Source: Zygnema cylindricum
Taxonomy: Eukaryota > Streptophyta > Zygnematophyceae > Zygnematales > Zygnemataceae
Reading direction: 5' to 3'
Length of the DNA stretch: 64,000 nucleotides
Assembly (NCBI GenBank): GCA_037447655.1
Contig: JBBHKE010002430.1
Span: 31,255-95,254, forward strand
Positions 34,265-46,712 of this stretch are shown piece by piece; the first letter of the stretch is position 1, and every line of letters begins with the position of its first letter. The notes beneath the pieces are model-generated. The model was not told the DNA's origin. It saw nothing but the letters and a program-made list of their open reading frames with translations, and made no database searches. Both the position numbers and the translations under genes were made by a program.

Positions 34265-35330
34265 GCTATCAAGTATCGCATGATCCTTTTGGCCGCTTCC
34301 GAATCTTTCTTCCTAGGATCATTTAGACTCTTACTAAATATCCCTACAGCTGCTGCTATATCAGGACGATTACATTCATAAAGTATATCAATCTACCGAC
34401 AACCTGTCTGTATTGATTAGTTTGCATAAACTTGCTTTCCTCATGTCCTAACTCATTATTCAATATCAAGACTCCCTCTTTCGAGCTCCCCTTATTTCCC
34501 TTCTTTAACTACATTGGAGTCGTACAACTATTTGCTTAATCTATTTAAAATTTTTCAAGCATATTTCCTATTGCTTCTTTTTGAGTTAGTCTTATCGTTT
34601 TCTTCTCTCTATCCCTCTCCATCTAAATTCCCACAATATACTTTGCCTCCCCTAAGTCCTCCATTTCAAATCTACTCTTTAGATCCTTTTTCAATCTATT
34701 AATTTTCTCCATTGATTTACTCAACAAAAGCAAATTGTCAACATAGATGGCAATGAAAATTACACCTTCTTCATCCTTAAATAGATAGATGGAATGATCC
34801 GAATTGATTCGGATATATCCAAAACTCATCAAAAACTCGTCCAGTTTCTTATTCCATTGGCGTGGAGCTTGCTTTTGTCCATAAAGAGACTTTATCAATC
34901 TGCACACATGACCTTCTTCTCCTCTCTCCAAAAGTCTTTTCGGTTGTCGCATGAAGATCTCTTCTTCTAATTCTCCGTGTAAGAAAGTTGTTTTGATGTC
35001 CATCTGGTGCACTTCCATGTCTTCCGCTGCAGCTAGACTTAGTAGAACCTAAATGGAGGGAAATCTAACAACTGGAGCAAAGGTCTCCTCATAATCGATT
35101 CCCTCCTTCTGTGTGAACCTCTTTGACACTAATCTGGCCTTTTATCGCTCACTACTGTTATCCGGATTGAGTTTCAACTTAAATACCCACTTATATCCTA
35201 TTAGCTTTCTGTGTGGAGGACAATCCACCAACCCCCATGTGTTTGTTTTCATAATGGAAGCCATCTCGTCATTAATAGTTGTCACCCATCTACTACGTTC
35301 TGGACTATTAACTACTTCCGAGTAAGTCTA
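34265..35330 (-). pseudogene. copia reverse transcriptase of element C2, broken
   Basis: The central open part (34623-35018) has HQMDIKTTFLHGELEEEIFM, CRLIKSLYGQKQAPRQWNKKL and the active-site region AIYVDNLLLL, where YVDD has become YVDN. EDLGEAKYIVGI follows. The C-terminal part (34265-34622) and N-terminal part (35040-35330) are recognisable but contain stops. Confidence 0.82.
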
Positions 35331-35475
35331 GGGTTCGCTCAAATGTGACAACTTAGTTACCTTGTTGTTTACTTGTCTCTCTTCAAGTTTGTTGTTGCTT
35401 CTCTTTCCTCCTTCAAACTCCGACGCCGGAATGGAGGGTAATCTTGGATTTTTCCGAATAACTTCAACCTCTCCC

Positions 35476-36300
35476 CTAACAGTGGAGTCCAAATCTTGGA
35501 CGTTCATCGTCCATTTTCAATCTTTCCTCGTTTTCTTCCTCAATTTGAACCAAAAGGTGTGACTCCAAGAGAGGGTCACTCTCAATCATTTTTTCTTCTT
35601 CCTTTGCAAGGTCAAGCTGAACCGGAGTTAGGTTAGAAGAATCTGAATCTGACTCACTTTCTGATTCAATTCTAACTCTAACCGGTTTAGTGTACTTAAA
35701 GGAATCTATGGACTTTCCTTCATCCATGACTACCAAGTGTTTTACTAGAATTATGTCTTCTCTTCCGAGATCATAAACTCTATATCCCTTTACATTTTCA
35801 TCATACCCAAGTAGGTATCCCAGCTTTCCACTTGCATCTAACTTCCAATCAGATTTTTGTGTGTTTAGACTAAAGACTTGACTTCCGAACACCTTTAAGT
35901 GTGAGAAATTGGGTTTTCTCCCGGTCCATCTTTCATAAGGTGTTTGTACTTTTATTGTCGAGGTAAGGACTTTATTTTTGAGATAGCACAATTCATAGCT
36001 TCTACCCAAAAAGTTTTTCTTATCTTTTTATCTGTCAACATACTACGAGCACTATCACTTAATGTCTGATTTAGTCTCTCGGCTACACCGTTTTGTTCTG
36101 TATTCTTTGGGACAGTCTTTTGATGTTGAACCCCATCCTCTTTCAAATAATCCTCAAACTCATTAGAAGTGTATTCCGCCCCATTATCACTCGTCACTCT
36201 CTTTATAGGTGTCTCATGAAGCTTTTCACTCCATGCTTTATACTTCCTAAAATAAGTCGAAGCCTAAATATATAATAGTAAATGATAAAGTAATTACTTA
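35476..36300 (-). pseudogene. copia integrase of element C2
   Basis: Two overlapping frames. 35952-36197 has TSDNGAEYTS (second Asp) and EQNGVAERLNQTLSDSARS (Glu). 35476-36009 has TPYERWTGRKPNFSHLKVFGSQVF and a Ser/Asp-rich tail. A frameshift lies near 35980. It resembles the C1 integrase but the two are well diverged. Confidence 0.85.
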
Positions 36301-36990
36301 AATGATAGTAAGCATAAATCTTTTCCCTCCAACTGATAGCACTTTGGCCAGTCCCCATATATCAGTATGAACAAGATCTAAGACCTTTTCACCCTTATAT
36401 GTTGCGGTTTTCGGAAAAGGCAACCTGTGGGCCTTTATTTTAGCACATCCACTACAATCTTCCAAAGTCTCATTGTCTCCAAAATCTATTCCCTCAACTA
36501 CAGCCATTTTTTTCATTTCCTTCACTCTATCTTTATCCACATAACCCAATCTTTATGCCACATCATCAAATCACTTACACCAGCAAAGGAAACTCACGTC
36601 TTTCTATTACTCAAAATCAGCCTAAATATGCTTTGGCTACCCTTTTCGGCTGTGACGTACACTTCATTTTTATAGCTAGCAACAAAGACTCATTTCTTAG
36701 TACTAGTCTCACAACCCTTATCATATAAGGCCGACGTAGAGATAAGATTCTTGTTCAACTCTAGAGTAAAAAGAACATCAGAGAAAGTGACCAAATATGT
36801 CTTACCATCAACTAAGACTTTCAGATCCACTGATCCCACTGAATTGGTGGTCACTATTCTCCCATCCCCAAACTCTGTCTCTACAGTGGGGATCTTTCTC
36901 ATTTTTGAAAACAATGGTTTTTCTATACACATATGCATAGAGGCTCATGAATCAATAATCCATCCTTCTTTAGGAGCTTCTTTTACTCCA
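36298..36990 (-). pseudogene. copia GAG-pre-integrase and protease of element C2
   Basis: 36298-36549 carries CSGCAKIKAHRLPFPK and LDLVHTDIWG, the zinc-binding and linker region ahead of the integrase core. 36690-36990 is the protease region, with VGSVDLKVLVDGKTYLVTF and a TALYDKGCE-like end. Its active-site motif reads DS, stop, AS: the Gly codon has become TGA. Confidence 0.78.
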
Positions 36991-37171
36991 CCAAAAGCAC
37001 ACTTTTGCCACGTTTGAATCTACGGCTCAACTTTCACCTCCAGCTCCTCGTTGAGGAAAAGTTCTCCATCGTTCTCATTGGAATCTTATCTTATGACTTC
37101 AGTTGCCACAAATGCCTTCTTTTTCTTTGCGGCTGGTTTTTTGATATGTTCCTCGTTCAATCTCAGCTATG

Positions 37172-38084
37172 TCAGTTTAGAACACTCTGCCATATAATGC
37201 CTGGCTTCTTACAAAAGTGACAAAGCCCGTTGTGAGGCCTTGATCCAGATCCGTCATGGTTTCCTCTTCCTCCTCCACCAAAGTTTCCATAAGGTTGCTT
37301 GGAATCCTTATCCCCACAATTAGTTCCAACAGCCAATGCCTGAACACTCTTTCCTCCTCTCCGAATTTCAATTGTGATTTCCCGAACCAAAATCATCCCT
37401 ACAACGGAGTTCCAGATCCATCAATGATCTGGCAAATCTTGAACGTTATTGACAATGTTTTTATAATCATCTAGGAGTTTCATTAACAAAGTATTCACCT
37501 TCTCTTTCTCTGTCTCCCTTTTTATTAAACTCTCCAACTCTATAAATAACCCGACCAAGTCATTGCAAAAGTCTAACATCTTCACCCTTTGTACACATAT
37601 GCTTGTACTTTGTGATCCGCAAACTTCTGCTGTTGAATCATACCGCTGTTGTAAATGTTGACAAGAGCCTCTCACAACTCGTCCGCCCTGACCACATAAA
37701 GATGAGGTGTAGCCACTATTGGAGTATGACGCCCGAGAGTAAAATGAATTGCATGGGTATTGTTGAAATCCCACATTTCACTACCATTTGCCTCAATTTT
37801 CTGGACATCTACTACCGGAACAAATCTTGTAGCCATCTGTGTGAGTTTCTCCTTCCCCCTCTCCTTCCCTATGTCTGACACGATACTTTTTCCAACATCC
37901 TCTACTACTACCTCCCGCAAATCCTCTTGTGAATCGAGATCCTCAAAACCCTGGTGGAACTCCCAATTTTGCGGATGGCCACGACCACTCACAATGCCCC
38001 ATAGCCGTTTTGCAAACAAAGCACCCCTCATCGTGTTTTCCCAATATATGAACCTTGGGCACCCTAGAGGGTGGGCCCATAACG
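37172..38084 (-). pseudogene. copia gag of element C2, broken
   Basis: A zinc knuckle region lies near 37180-37240 (GLCHFCKKPGII, last Cys displaced). NTLLMKLLDDYKNIV is in 37421-37500, FCNDLVGLFIELESL just upstream, and the N-terminal frame 37672-38112 has LFAKRLWGIVSGRG. Three frames are needed. The leader GGCACCCTAGAGGGTGGGCCC separates gag from the LTR. Confidence 0.75.
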
Positions 38085-39205
38085 TGTAATTTTGTGACCT
38101 CCATTGGTACACATAATGTCTAGCTTATATGAACCCTCTAGGATAATATTTGAACTTTTTACTTTGGCAATGAATAAGTTCCCCCTTAGCACGCAAAAAA
38201 CTCTTATTGGGTACACCTCTATGTAGCCAGGACTCCCCTGAGTTGGCAACAAAAAAAATCTCTGAATTTGCTCATCTGAATATTAAGTTATGGTTGTTTA
38301 AAGACGGCTTATTTATACAGATGGCCTCTGAGAGAGAGAACTTTCAAAAAAATTGTCTAAGTCCTAAGAACCTACTCTTAATTACTCTAGACCAATCAAA
38401 TTATCGTACGCTAAATTATGTACATACAAAAAAGGGTAGCCGCCGTACTTTATGTACGGAAATATTCGGCACCACTCTCAGTGTGCCACGTGGCATGCAA
38501 GTCATCGTCATTCTGTCTTTTTCTTCTCCGGCATCCTATAATATAATGCCACGTGTCATCCTCCTCTTTATTCGCGAAGTAAGTTCAAATATTCTCTCCG
38601 GCATCCCGACCCTTACGCGTGCCGTCCGTTCTTGAATCGGTAATCAATATCTGCCGTCCGATCTTGACGGCGCACTGAAAAATGTCGACCGTTGAAATTC
38701 TTTTTCGTGTTGACCGTTTGAATTTCAACGGTCTTCGTCCCATGTTGACCGTTGAAAATCACGGCATTTTTGCGAGTCGTCGATCACGGAAAACATTAAA
38801 TTTTGTCCGTTGAAATTAAATGTCGTTTCATTTATTTCGTGCGATACAGTACTTCTTACAATACTGTCCTTCCCATATTCCTTTTGTTTTGTTAGCCGTT
38901 AAATGACTTATTTCGCCGTGTCACCTTTTATATATTTATCAAATACAATACATGCATCGAATCTTCAAGACCTATCGGAGAAGGCAGACGGATGATCCGT
39001 ACGGCTGTCATCTCAAAGGTCCCAGGATCAATTCTTGCCCCTCACAGATATATCTTTTGCAAAAGCTCTATCTTCTAACTATCTTCTCATCTGCCTGAGG
39101 CAGCCATGGCTGCGTGCAAGATCTCAGTGACTAAGACAAGTATGAAAACAATAAAATAACCATGGATTGACTAAGGAGATAGATTGTAAAATACCCTTTT
39201 TCAAC
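38085..39205 (-). mobile_element. copia 5' LTR of element C2
   Basis: 1121 bp, TGTAATTTTGTG to TTTTTCAACA on the plus strand, so TG...CA on both strands. It lies directly upstream of the gag leader in the minus orientation. It shares the GCCATGGCT motif, a CAGTGACTAAGACAAG region and a degenerate form of the hairpin found in the other LTRs. Confidence 0.82.
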
Positions 39206-40412
39206 ACATGGATGATACTCGAATTTGCCCTTTAGTATGTGCTTGTTTGAGGTTTTAGTTCTTAGAAAATTTTTCTATTTTGGAGTTTGTAGATAGCTTA
39301 TTTAGTATATATTTTATATTTTTTTTTAGTTTGTAGTTTTCTGTTATTTTCTCTTATCGTCTTTTTGCTTTTTTATTCTTTGTTAGGTCATTTTGGGTTT
39401 TCCATCTCTTACCCCCAATGGTAGTCAACAATTTTCCATTTCAATAATATTTTGTGCTTTCATGTTTTCACCATTGCATTACTGATGATAAAACATTCTT
39501 CGAGTACGTCTAGATGAATCTATGCATGCTCGTGAGATAAAAATACTTTATAATTGTCTGTGGAACTTCTTGATTCGAGTCTAATATAAATGACCAATGC
39601 ATATTGTTTGACGTGGCAGGCAGTACATAACCATGTTAATGAACATCCCGTACATACTACTGCAATATGAATAATTTGAAAATTTTAGTGAGACATTAAA
39701 CATTTGTACATGCTAGGTTAGTCAGTGCGGTAAGCTAATCCAAACATACAAGGATGACGTGAATGATGCATCCACGCACTGTTAGAAAAATAGTGAGTCA
39801 CTTGTGGGTGTTGTATACCTAATCGGTATATACCAGTGCATATTTATTAGGATTCTTCAAGCTTATGGCGTAAACCTTTACCGTCACATTTTTTGCTTTT
39901 TCAAATCTGCGAGGCAATCTCTTAGGCCTTTACGCTATTACGTGGTCACACTAAACACACGGACTTGTCTTTTGGCAATGTTTGCTCGAAGAGTCTTCCA
40001 CTATGCAGGGTTAGTAAACAACCTCTCACTTAAGGTGGCTTTTTTTGGTTCGTACAATATAAGTTATTATTCAGATGTTGAAAATTTAATAATATTCTTC
40101 AAACGGAAAATGTGAACATTATATTTGTACCAACTGAGGTATTTAATGACTCATACAAAAATTTTGGGACCAAATTTTAATTTTGAAAATGGAAATGAAA
40201 TTTTTGAAATAGAGGGGCAAAAAGGCGCATCAATTTTTAGAGGTTAGTGGATGATAGAAAAAGCGTGCGAGTAAATTTTCGGTTGGCTTGCATCCACTAT
40301 AGCGGATGGCATATAGGTTTTACGAGGTGTAGGCTTATAATCGCCTGTTCGGCGTGGATAGCTCTTTATTTTTTCACAGGTACCAACAGTACACTTTTAG
40401 TGTGAAGCAAGC
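39206..40412. other. intergenic, no gene seen
   Basis: AT-rich sequence with no family-recognisable coding on either strand. The 103-codon plus-strand frame at 39804 has no domain that I recognise. Confidence 0.5.
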
Positions 40413-42535
40413 TGTAAAAATTAATATTTTATGTTTAGTATTTTCTAGGTCTAAATAGTGTAAAATAAAAACAGTAAAGAAACAAAGGCATACTGCCTCT
40501 TCCTCCACTCTCTATTCCCCACACCCTTCGCATCTTACTCCACTCTCTATTCCCCACACTCTTTGCAATCACTGAAGACTCAAGAGGGAGTTAGAGCCAT
40601 GGCTGCCTAGCCTTCCTAAAGAGACAAGGAGAAAATCAGACAAGACTTACCAAAAAGGCTGCCGAAACCAGGATTTACCAAAAGGGTTGCCATAACCAGA
40701 AGTTGATCTTGGTACATACCGTCCGTCAGAGAAGCCGGTAACCGTTACCTTTATCCTAAAGTCTTGGACTAGTCCTAAGATATATAGGGTACGATAAGTA
40801 TATAAACACAGACATGTAACGAAATTCATTTAAAGAGTTATGGCTCGAAAAATACATGGAACTACCGCGCACGCACTAAAATATATCGAGACGCACAAAA
40901 TGAAACTAAACATTCAATTTAAATGTGCGGAATTAAATGTTGTTATCGATCGGACGGCTCACAAAGGAGCCAAAGCACCGGAGTGGTCGTTTGGCGGTTT
41001 ATGGGCGAGACGTCAACGGATGACACGTGGCAGCCTACAAGTGGACAGCGGAGATTGCGGAGGGAGCAATTATGGCTCAAGAAGGGACGGCCATGTCGTA
41101 CCATGGCCATACAAGAAGTACACCGACACCTGTACCTTCTTGACCTTTACAATCGTAGGATCTGCTAGGTACACCCATAGTAAGGAGTGTAGAAACTAAT
41201 GGTTTTATTAGTATTTTCTAGGTCTGAAAAGAAATATAGAAGTCGAGGCAGTCTATCTCTAACTTCTCTCTCCAACTCTCAAACTTGTCGCAGTCACTGA
41301 GAAATCGGAGAGGAAGCTAGAGCCATGGCTACCTTGGCTACCATGAGGTTTACGGGGATTTTATATTAGAGTTTATATATTTAATTAAAAGGTATGTGCC
41401 GGCGGCAGGATTTGATCCTTGTACCTGCCGGCCGGCAGACAAGAAGTAGCCGGTAGCCTTAGCCGTTTCATCTAGCGGAAGTGTTACCAAGCATATAGTT
41501 TGATAATTATTTACGTATGTATACAAACGATAAACCATTTAACTAGAATTAATTACGGGATACATAGATCCAGTAATATGTAATGTACGACTTACGGTAC
41601 GGACATAAATCAGTACCGCGCATTTGTTTCGTAAATGAAACAAATACCGCGCATGTATTTATTACGGCTACGATTAAAGCCGAATTTAATCGGACGGCCG
41701 GGATTAGCGCCGAGATCGCGGAGGAAGATTTCGGCGGTTTGTGGCCATCGCCACATCGGATGACGCGTGGCAAAATTCCGTTGGATTGTGGAAACTCCGG
41801 AGATTATGGCACCGAATCCGGATTTGACATGTGTCGACATTTTGGCCATGTCGTACAATATCCGTACATAAAGTACACCGGCAGCTGTACTTTTGCGTAC
41901 GGAACTCAATTCTGATTGGTTCCGTACATCAGTAGATAGAGTCTGTGAGAGAGATAGGACTTAGAAAAATTAGAAGATAGGACCCTCTCTCCCAGAGAGC
42001 TTCTGTACAAAAGGTCAACTTTGACCCTCCATAACTTACTGCTCAGGGGAGCAAATTCAGAGATTCTTTTTGCTATCGACTCAGGGGAGTCTTGTCTTCA
42101 CAGGGGTGAAGTTGGTCAGAGTTTTTGTCTGCCAGGGTGGCAGTTATTTTTGCTTAAACACAAAGGGGTCAGGATTATCCTAGAGGCTTCTTGGAAGCTG
42201 TCCACTCTGAGGACTTATGGAGGTCTCAGAGTTTCAAGGAGTTCAAAGAGGGGATTAAAAATTTAGAAAATTTTTAGGTAGCTTCCTCTCTCTCAGAGTG
42301 CATCTGTACAAAAGGACAACTTTGACCATCCATAACTCACTTCTCAAGTGAGCAAATTTAGTGGATATTTTTGCAACAACCTCAATCAAGTCTTGTTTTC
42401 ACAAGGGTGAAATCAGTTTAGTCGGGTGGAAGTCACGATGAGAGTCAGTCTTTGTCAAACTCAAAGGGGTAAGGGCGAGCTATGAGCTTTTAGTGAGTTG
42501 CCTACTTTGACGACCAATGGAGGTCCCAGAGTTAC
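40413..42535. mobile_element. copia LTR, plus orientation, split by a second LTR
   Basis: The left half runs 40413-41187 (TGTAAAAATTAATA start, TATTTTCTAGGTCTAAATAG, GCCATGGCT). The right half runs 42242 to about 42535 (ending near GGAGGTCCCAGAGTTACA) and is a diverged copy of 41970-42236. The two halves join once the inserted LTR and one AGGAG are removed. No internal coding lies on either side, so this too looks like a solo LTR. Its own target duplication was not found. Confidence 0.75.
41188..42236. mobile_element. solo copia LTR nested in another LTR
   Basis: This 1049-bp LTR, TGTAGAAACTAATGG to CAGAGTTTCA, is flanked by an exact 5-bp target duplication AGGAG (41183-41187 and 42237-42241). 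It is the same subfamily as 25969-27037 in inverted orientation. It inserted into the older LTR that begins at 40413. Confidence 0.9.
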
Positions 42536-45396
42536 ACTAATGTCCTCGCGAACAGACTATCCACACTCAAGATAATTTGTGCAATTACATCGGGAATTTG
42601 AAAAAACGAAACATATAACGGTCAAGCTTTATGTTGTTTTCAAAAGTTAGTTTCGTGCGTACGCGAAATTTTTTGCGTGAGCGACGTTTCGTGTGCGTAA
42701 TATATTATTGAAATTAATGTGGTGGTTCGAATGAGTTAACACAGTGGGGGAGTAAATGTACGAGTAAAATTAAAGGGACGTGAGGGAGTTATTGAGTGGC
42801 GTGGATTGCGTCAAGAAATGGACGGCGGATTGCGACGCGATTTGATGTGAAATATATGAAATGTACGTCGCCGGTACGAAGCATCTAATTTAGACAATTG
42901 TAATTTATATGCAACGGGGGACGTTTATGACAAATGACGTGTAATTCATTTGTGACAAGCCGCATTTATTGCAAAGGACGCGGTTCCGGGATAGAAATGA
43001 TTTCGCCTGTAAGATTATTATTTCAAGTGGACGTGAATTCGCTTCGCGACGTCGTGGGATATTTGATGACTCACGTGGATTTCGTTTGCATTTTTTTTGA
43101 CCATGTGGCGTGACATCGAGGGTGCTGAATAAGAGTGACGGACGGCGGATGTAAGCCGCGGTTATTTTTCAAGTAGTGGGGACGCGAAATCGCGTCAATC
43201 ACACGATGTTTATTTTGGACGTCCCGGATTGTTTGACAAAATCTGAGGAGTTTCGTTGAGTGACTCATTATGACTGAGCATACGATTTTGTGAGATTGCG
43301 TGTACTTTGAAAATATTTACAACAATGGTTTGTCTTTTGTGTATTAGTTATTAGTGTAGATTTATTCATTCTGGCATACCTCGAAGTATTCGGGTATACT
43401 AGCATTAAAATAGGAAGCTTGTAGATTGCGTACGGCTGGTATGCTTCCGTACACTCAGTAATGAACTCTAGTATATAATTGTAGGACTTAGTCATTTTTG
43501 CACTTAAGGAACTTTTCTGTACCATAAACTGTTTATGGACATTTTTGGTAATTTTATCTGAGAATTGCTTTCAGATCTGTAGGCACAATTATCTGAAATT
43601 TTGTATGTGTGTTCCTCTTTGTATTTTTAATGTTGTCACAGATTTGCAGGGCTATTGTGGGCCTGGTCTGTGTTTTACTTCGTTGTGAAGTTAGTCTGTT
43701 CTATCAAAGTTCTGGCAGACTGTTTTTCTGCAACTTTGACTAGATTATGTGATCACTCTGTTTATTATATTTGTCTTAAACTTTGTGAGGTTTTTCTATA
43801 GCCTAGATACTATCTGTTAATGTAGTTTCATCTTGTTTTTATTTCTGTAGAATTCTGTGTTGATTCAAAGTAGGTTGTTTTTGGGTAGTCTATGGTGCTT
43901 CCGAGGGTGAATCCATGGCTAGAAATGGCTATGGCCAACACTTTACGCCTATACCTTCGGAGAATCTTGACGGGTATCCACTAAACATGTTTTGTCTGAC
44001 AAAAAAATCAAAATGTAGGAATTTGAACAAAAACGTACGACGTCCAACAAACAACCCCACTACCACCATTACACCGTCTTATGTGTTGCTAGTGTCTTGG
44101 CGAGGACATCATCTACATAGAGGACTTGAGCAATTCATCCACGTGTAATAGTAAAATAATATCCACAATGAGCGAGCAATGAAAACCTTCCCTATAGTCG
44201 TATAGACCATGTGCCTTCCTACACGGTGGAGGGAAGCGGAGAGAAAGTCTTTGACGTATGATATTTTATGACATTGCTTCATGCCATCCATTGACCTTTG
44301 TGGAAATAGTTTTGCATTTTAAACATTGTTGTTCAAATCGTTCGTTTTTTTCATTTTTCCTGATTTCTATGTATTATTCGTGACGTTTGAAAAAATCGCA
44401 AAAAAATGCTGAGTACTTTCTTTCTAGTAAATTGAACGAAAAATTTATAGAAAATGTATGGAATTTAAAAAAAATATACGTTGCACTACTTAGTAATTTA
44501 TGTCTGGTAAACTGAATGTAAATTTCACGGGAAATGTATGGAATTTTACCAAAATGTACGAAATTTTACAGAAAATGTACGGACTTTTACGAAAAGGGAC
44601 GTTTCTGTGTTGCACCATCTACGCGCGATAAGTTTGAATTCCGTACAATAGTACATAATTTTTTTCACAGGTACTGAATAGTACAGATACAAAATCACTA
44701 ACGATTTTAACGATTTTTTCAAATCATTCAATGCTTTATTTACGTATAATTCGCCGGGATTGAATTGTTAGTACTAAATGGTTTGAAAAGCTATGGTTTT
44801 AAAACAATACAACAAAGTTTGTATACTAATATGGTACGCACGTTCAAATATGATATTTGAGTTTGCTTTTCCAAATCTAATTTTCGTTCGCCCATACCTA
44901 GTTTTATTCGAATTTAGCGTTTGAATAATCTTTGACTATTTTTAATGTGAACAAAAGCTTACGTGGTGCCAATAAAATACTAAACACGTAATTAGAGGCA
45001 GGTTACAGGCCAGACATGATATCAAAATGCCAGAAAAAACCTATCCGAACCCATTAAACGTATCCGCTTAATAAAAGCCCGGTCTAATGCGTACATAACC
45101 TTGCAACATTTAGGATTACCTCAATAAGGCAAAAAATGACGTTGTTTACTGTAAAAAGTGCATTTTCGTACAAGATTGTACATGATTAAGGGAGATTTCG
45201 TGAGATTCTCCAAACTTTTGGGCCACAATGTCGAACGTCTGATTCTGTGTTTTTCGAAGCAAGCGGTCATTCTATGCAGTGTCTGACTAGTCTTCTCTCT
45301 TGTTTTCAAGGAGGAGACTAGCTCCATGCTGGATATGTAAAAGTTTTACACGTGGAAAGGTCACGTAAGATCCACGATGGATGTGAGATAGGAACC
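42536..45396. other. intergenic, no gene seen
   Basis: There is no coding sequence I can support. Open frames are under 90 codons and lack domain signals. AT content is high and there are many GTACGG-type motifs, as in the transposon-rich intergenic DNA elsewhere. 45120-45360 resembles the left part of the element at 11825-12620 (shared GAGATTCTCCA and an AGGAGAGTT-like part), so it is probably an old relative. Confidence 0.45.
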
Positions 45397-45765
45397 TTAA
45401 GGAATGTTCTCATTTACTTGTAACTTAGCGAACCTACTTTGTATTTTAGGGTGGATCTGCCTGACCCGGTTTTTTAAGTGTCCCTATGCGTAAGAACAAA
45501 ATTGTAACTTACTTTTGTGACTATTGTATACGTCCACAATACTTGTGACGGTTGTTGGCGTCTAGAATCTATGTTGTGCACGTTATTTTTTGGAACTGCT
45601 TATAACGTCGCATGTCTATCGTAACATTGTAGATGTACCCCTTACAAATTGTGTCGTTCTACGGTTTGAAGAATATGTGCTTTGCCTTTGCGTCTTGTCC
45701 GCTCGACGTGAAATGGCATCAAAATTTCAAGACCCCTGAAAAAAAAATCTATACTGTGGCGTTCC

Positions 45766-46499
45766 ATCAAACGAAAAGTGTGGTTATTTACAGAGATCTG
45801 GACCTCTCCGTACTACGCCGTACCTCTTATTTTGTTTTTATAAGCGAACAACATTTCAGAGAATCTTGCCAATATTCTCCAAAGGTATGGGAGGTAATAG
45901 GGACCGTTGGATGTTTTTTCGCAAAGCATTCGCTTTGAAAGTTTTTGTAAATGGTGATGTACCTCGAGGAGGTACATCACCATTTACAGAAAAATTTGAG
46001 CAGCGTCACGTTTGATAATGAATGTACGTGTCAAGACGGCAACCAACGAAAATCGAAAAATCTCGCACATGATATATACATTCAAAAATTCAACGGAAAT
46101 CACGAAAGTGATCTCGTAACGAGCTTCCGTTCGCGCTATTTTTGTTACTGGCCATTCGTCACACTATTTGTGGAAGTACTCATTCGTCACGCGAAAAAGC
46201 AAATACCCTAAAAATAACGAGCTGGCATCTGACAAGCGTTTGCGAAGAGTTCAAAATGTGTGTGGCACGATGCCTTGGTCCGCACGTACATGGTATGCAA
46301 ATGAACTAATGAAGATTTCGAGTTGAAGTTGGTCGGTGTAAAAAATATTTGACGATTTTCAATATACGATCTTATCTTACGTGGTACCACTCATTTCTGA
46401 GCACGTGGATTACAAACTTTGCGCGAGAGAACAACGTTCAAAATGTAGCATTCTGTAATGTTGTTCGTACGATTACTGAATTTCCTGATGGAACGCCAC
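45766..46499. mobile_element. nested element related to 11825-12620
   Basis: It begins GTGGCGTTCCATCA and ends TGATGGAACGCCAC. The interior matches the 11825 element at both ends (AACGAAAAGTGTGGTTATTTAC at the left, GTTCGTACGATTACTG at the right). Target duplication could not be settled. Confidence 0.7.
45947..45987. repeat. 41-bp near-perfect palindrome
   Basis: GTAAATGGTGATGTACCTC, then GAG, then the exact complement of the 19-base arm. It lies inside the nested element and has no counterpart in the related copy at 11825. Confidence 0.9.
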
Positions 46500-46712
46500 C
46501 CTAAGTCTGAAGATGATGTTTTTGTCGTGGCCGTGTGTCTAAAAACACATGGTGACAAATTTTCATACATCTTAAGTTAGAAAGTGACGCAAATTGTACT
46601 CTACAAATTTGCGATTCCTTCGTACGGTTGCAACTTAGGCAGTACGGCGCTAAGTTTTACAAGAAAACGACAGAAAAAAACCCTTACTTATGCACATGGG
46701 GACATACCCTTA

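Larger units (their letters stand above)
45400..46709. mobile_element. Harbinger-like element (GGGTATGTCCCCATG family) with nested insertion
   Basis: The left end AGGAATGTTCTCATTTAC is a decayed version of the 16316 end. The right end GTGCATAAG... complement, GGGTATGTCCCCATGTGC, is well kept. TTA flanks both sides (45397-45399 and 46710-46712). Its two parts match 16316-16660 and 16890-17094, and the middle is occupied by another element at about 45766-46499. Confidence 0.75.

Noticed and set aside
45951-46211. 86-codon plus-strand frame beginning in the palindrome
   Set aside because: Start falls within the 41-bp palindrome and the rest lies in a non-coding nested element with no family match.
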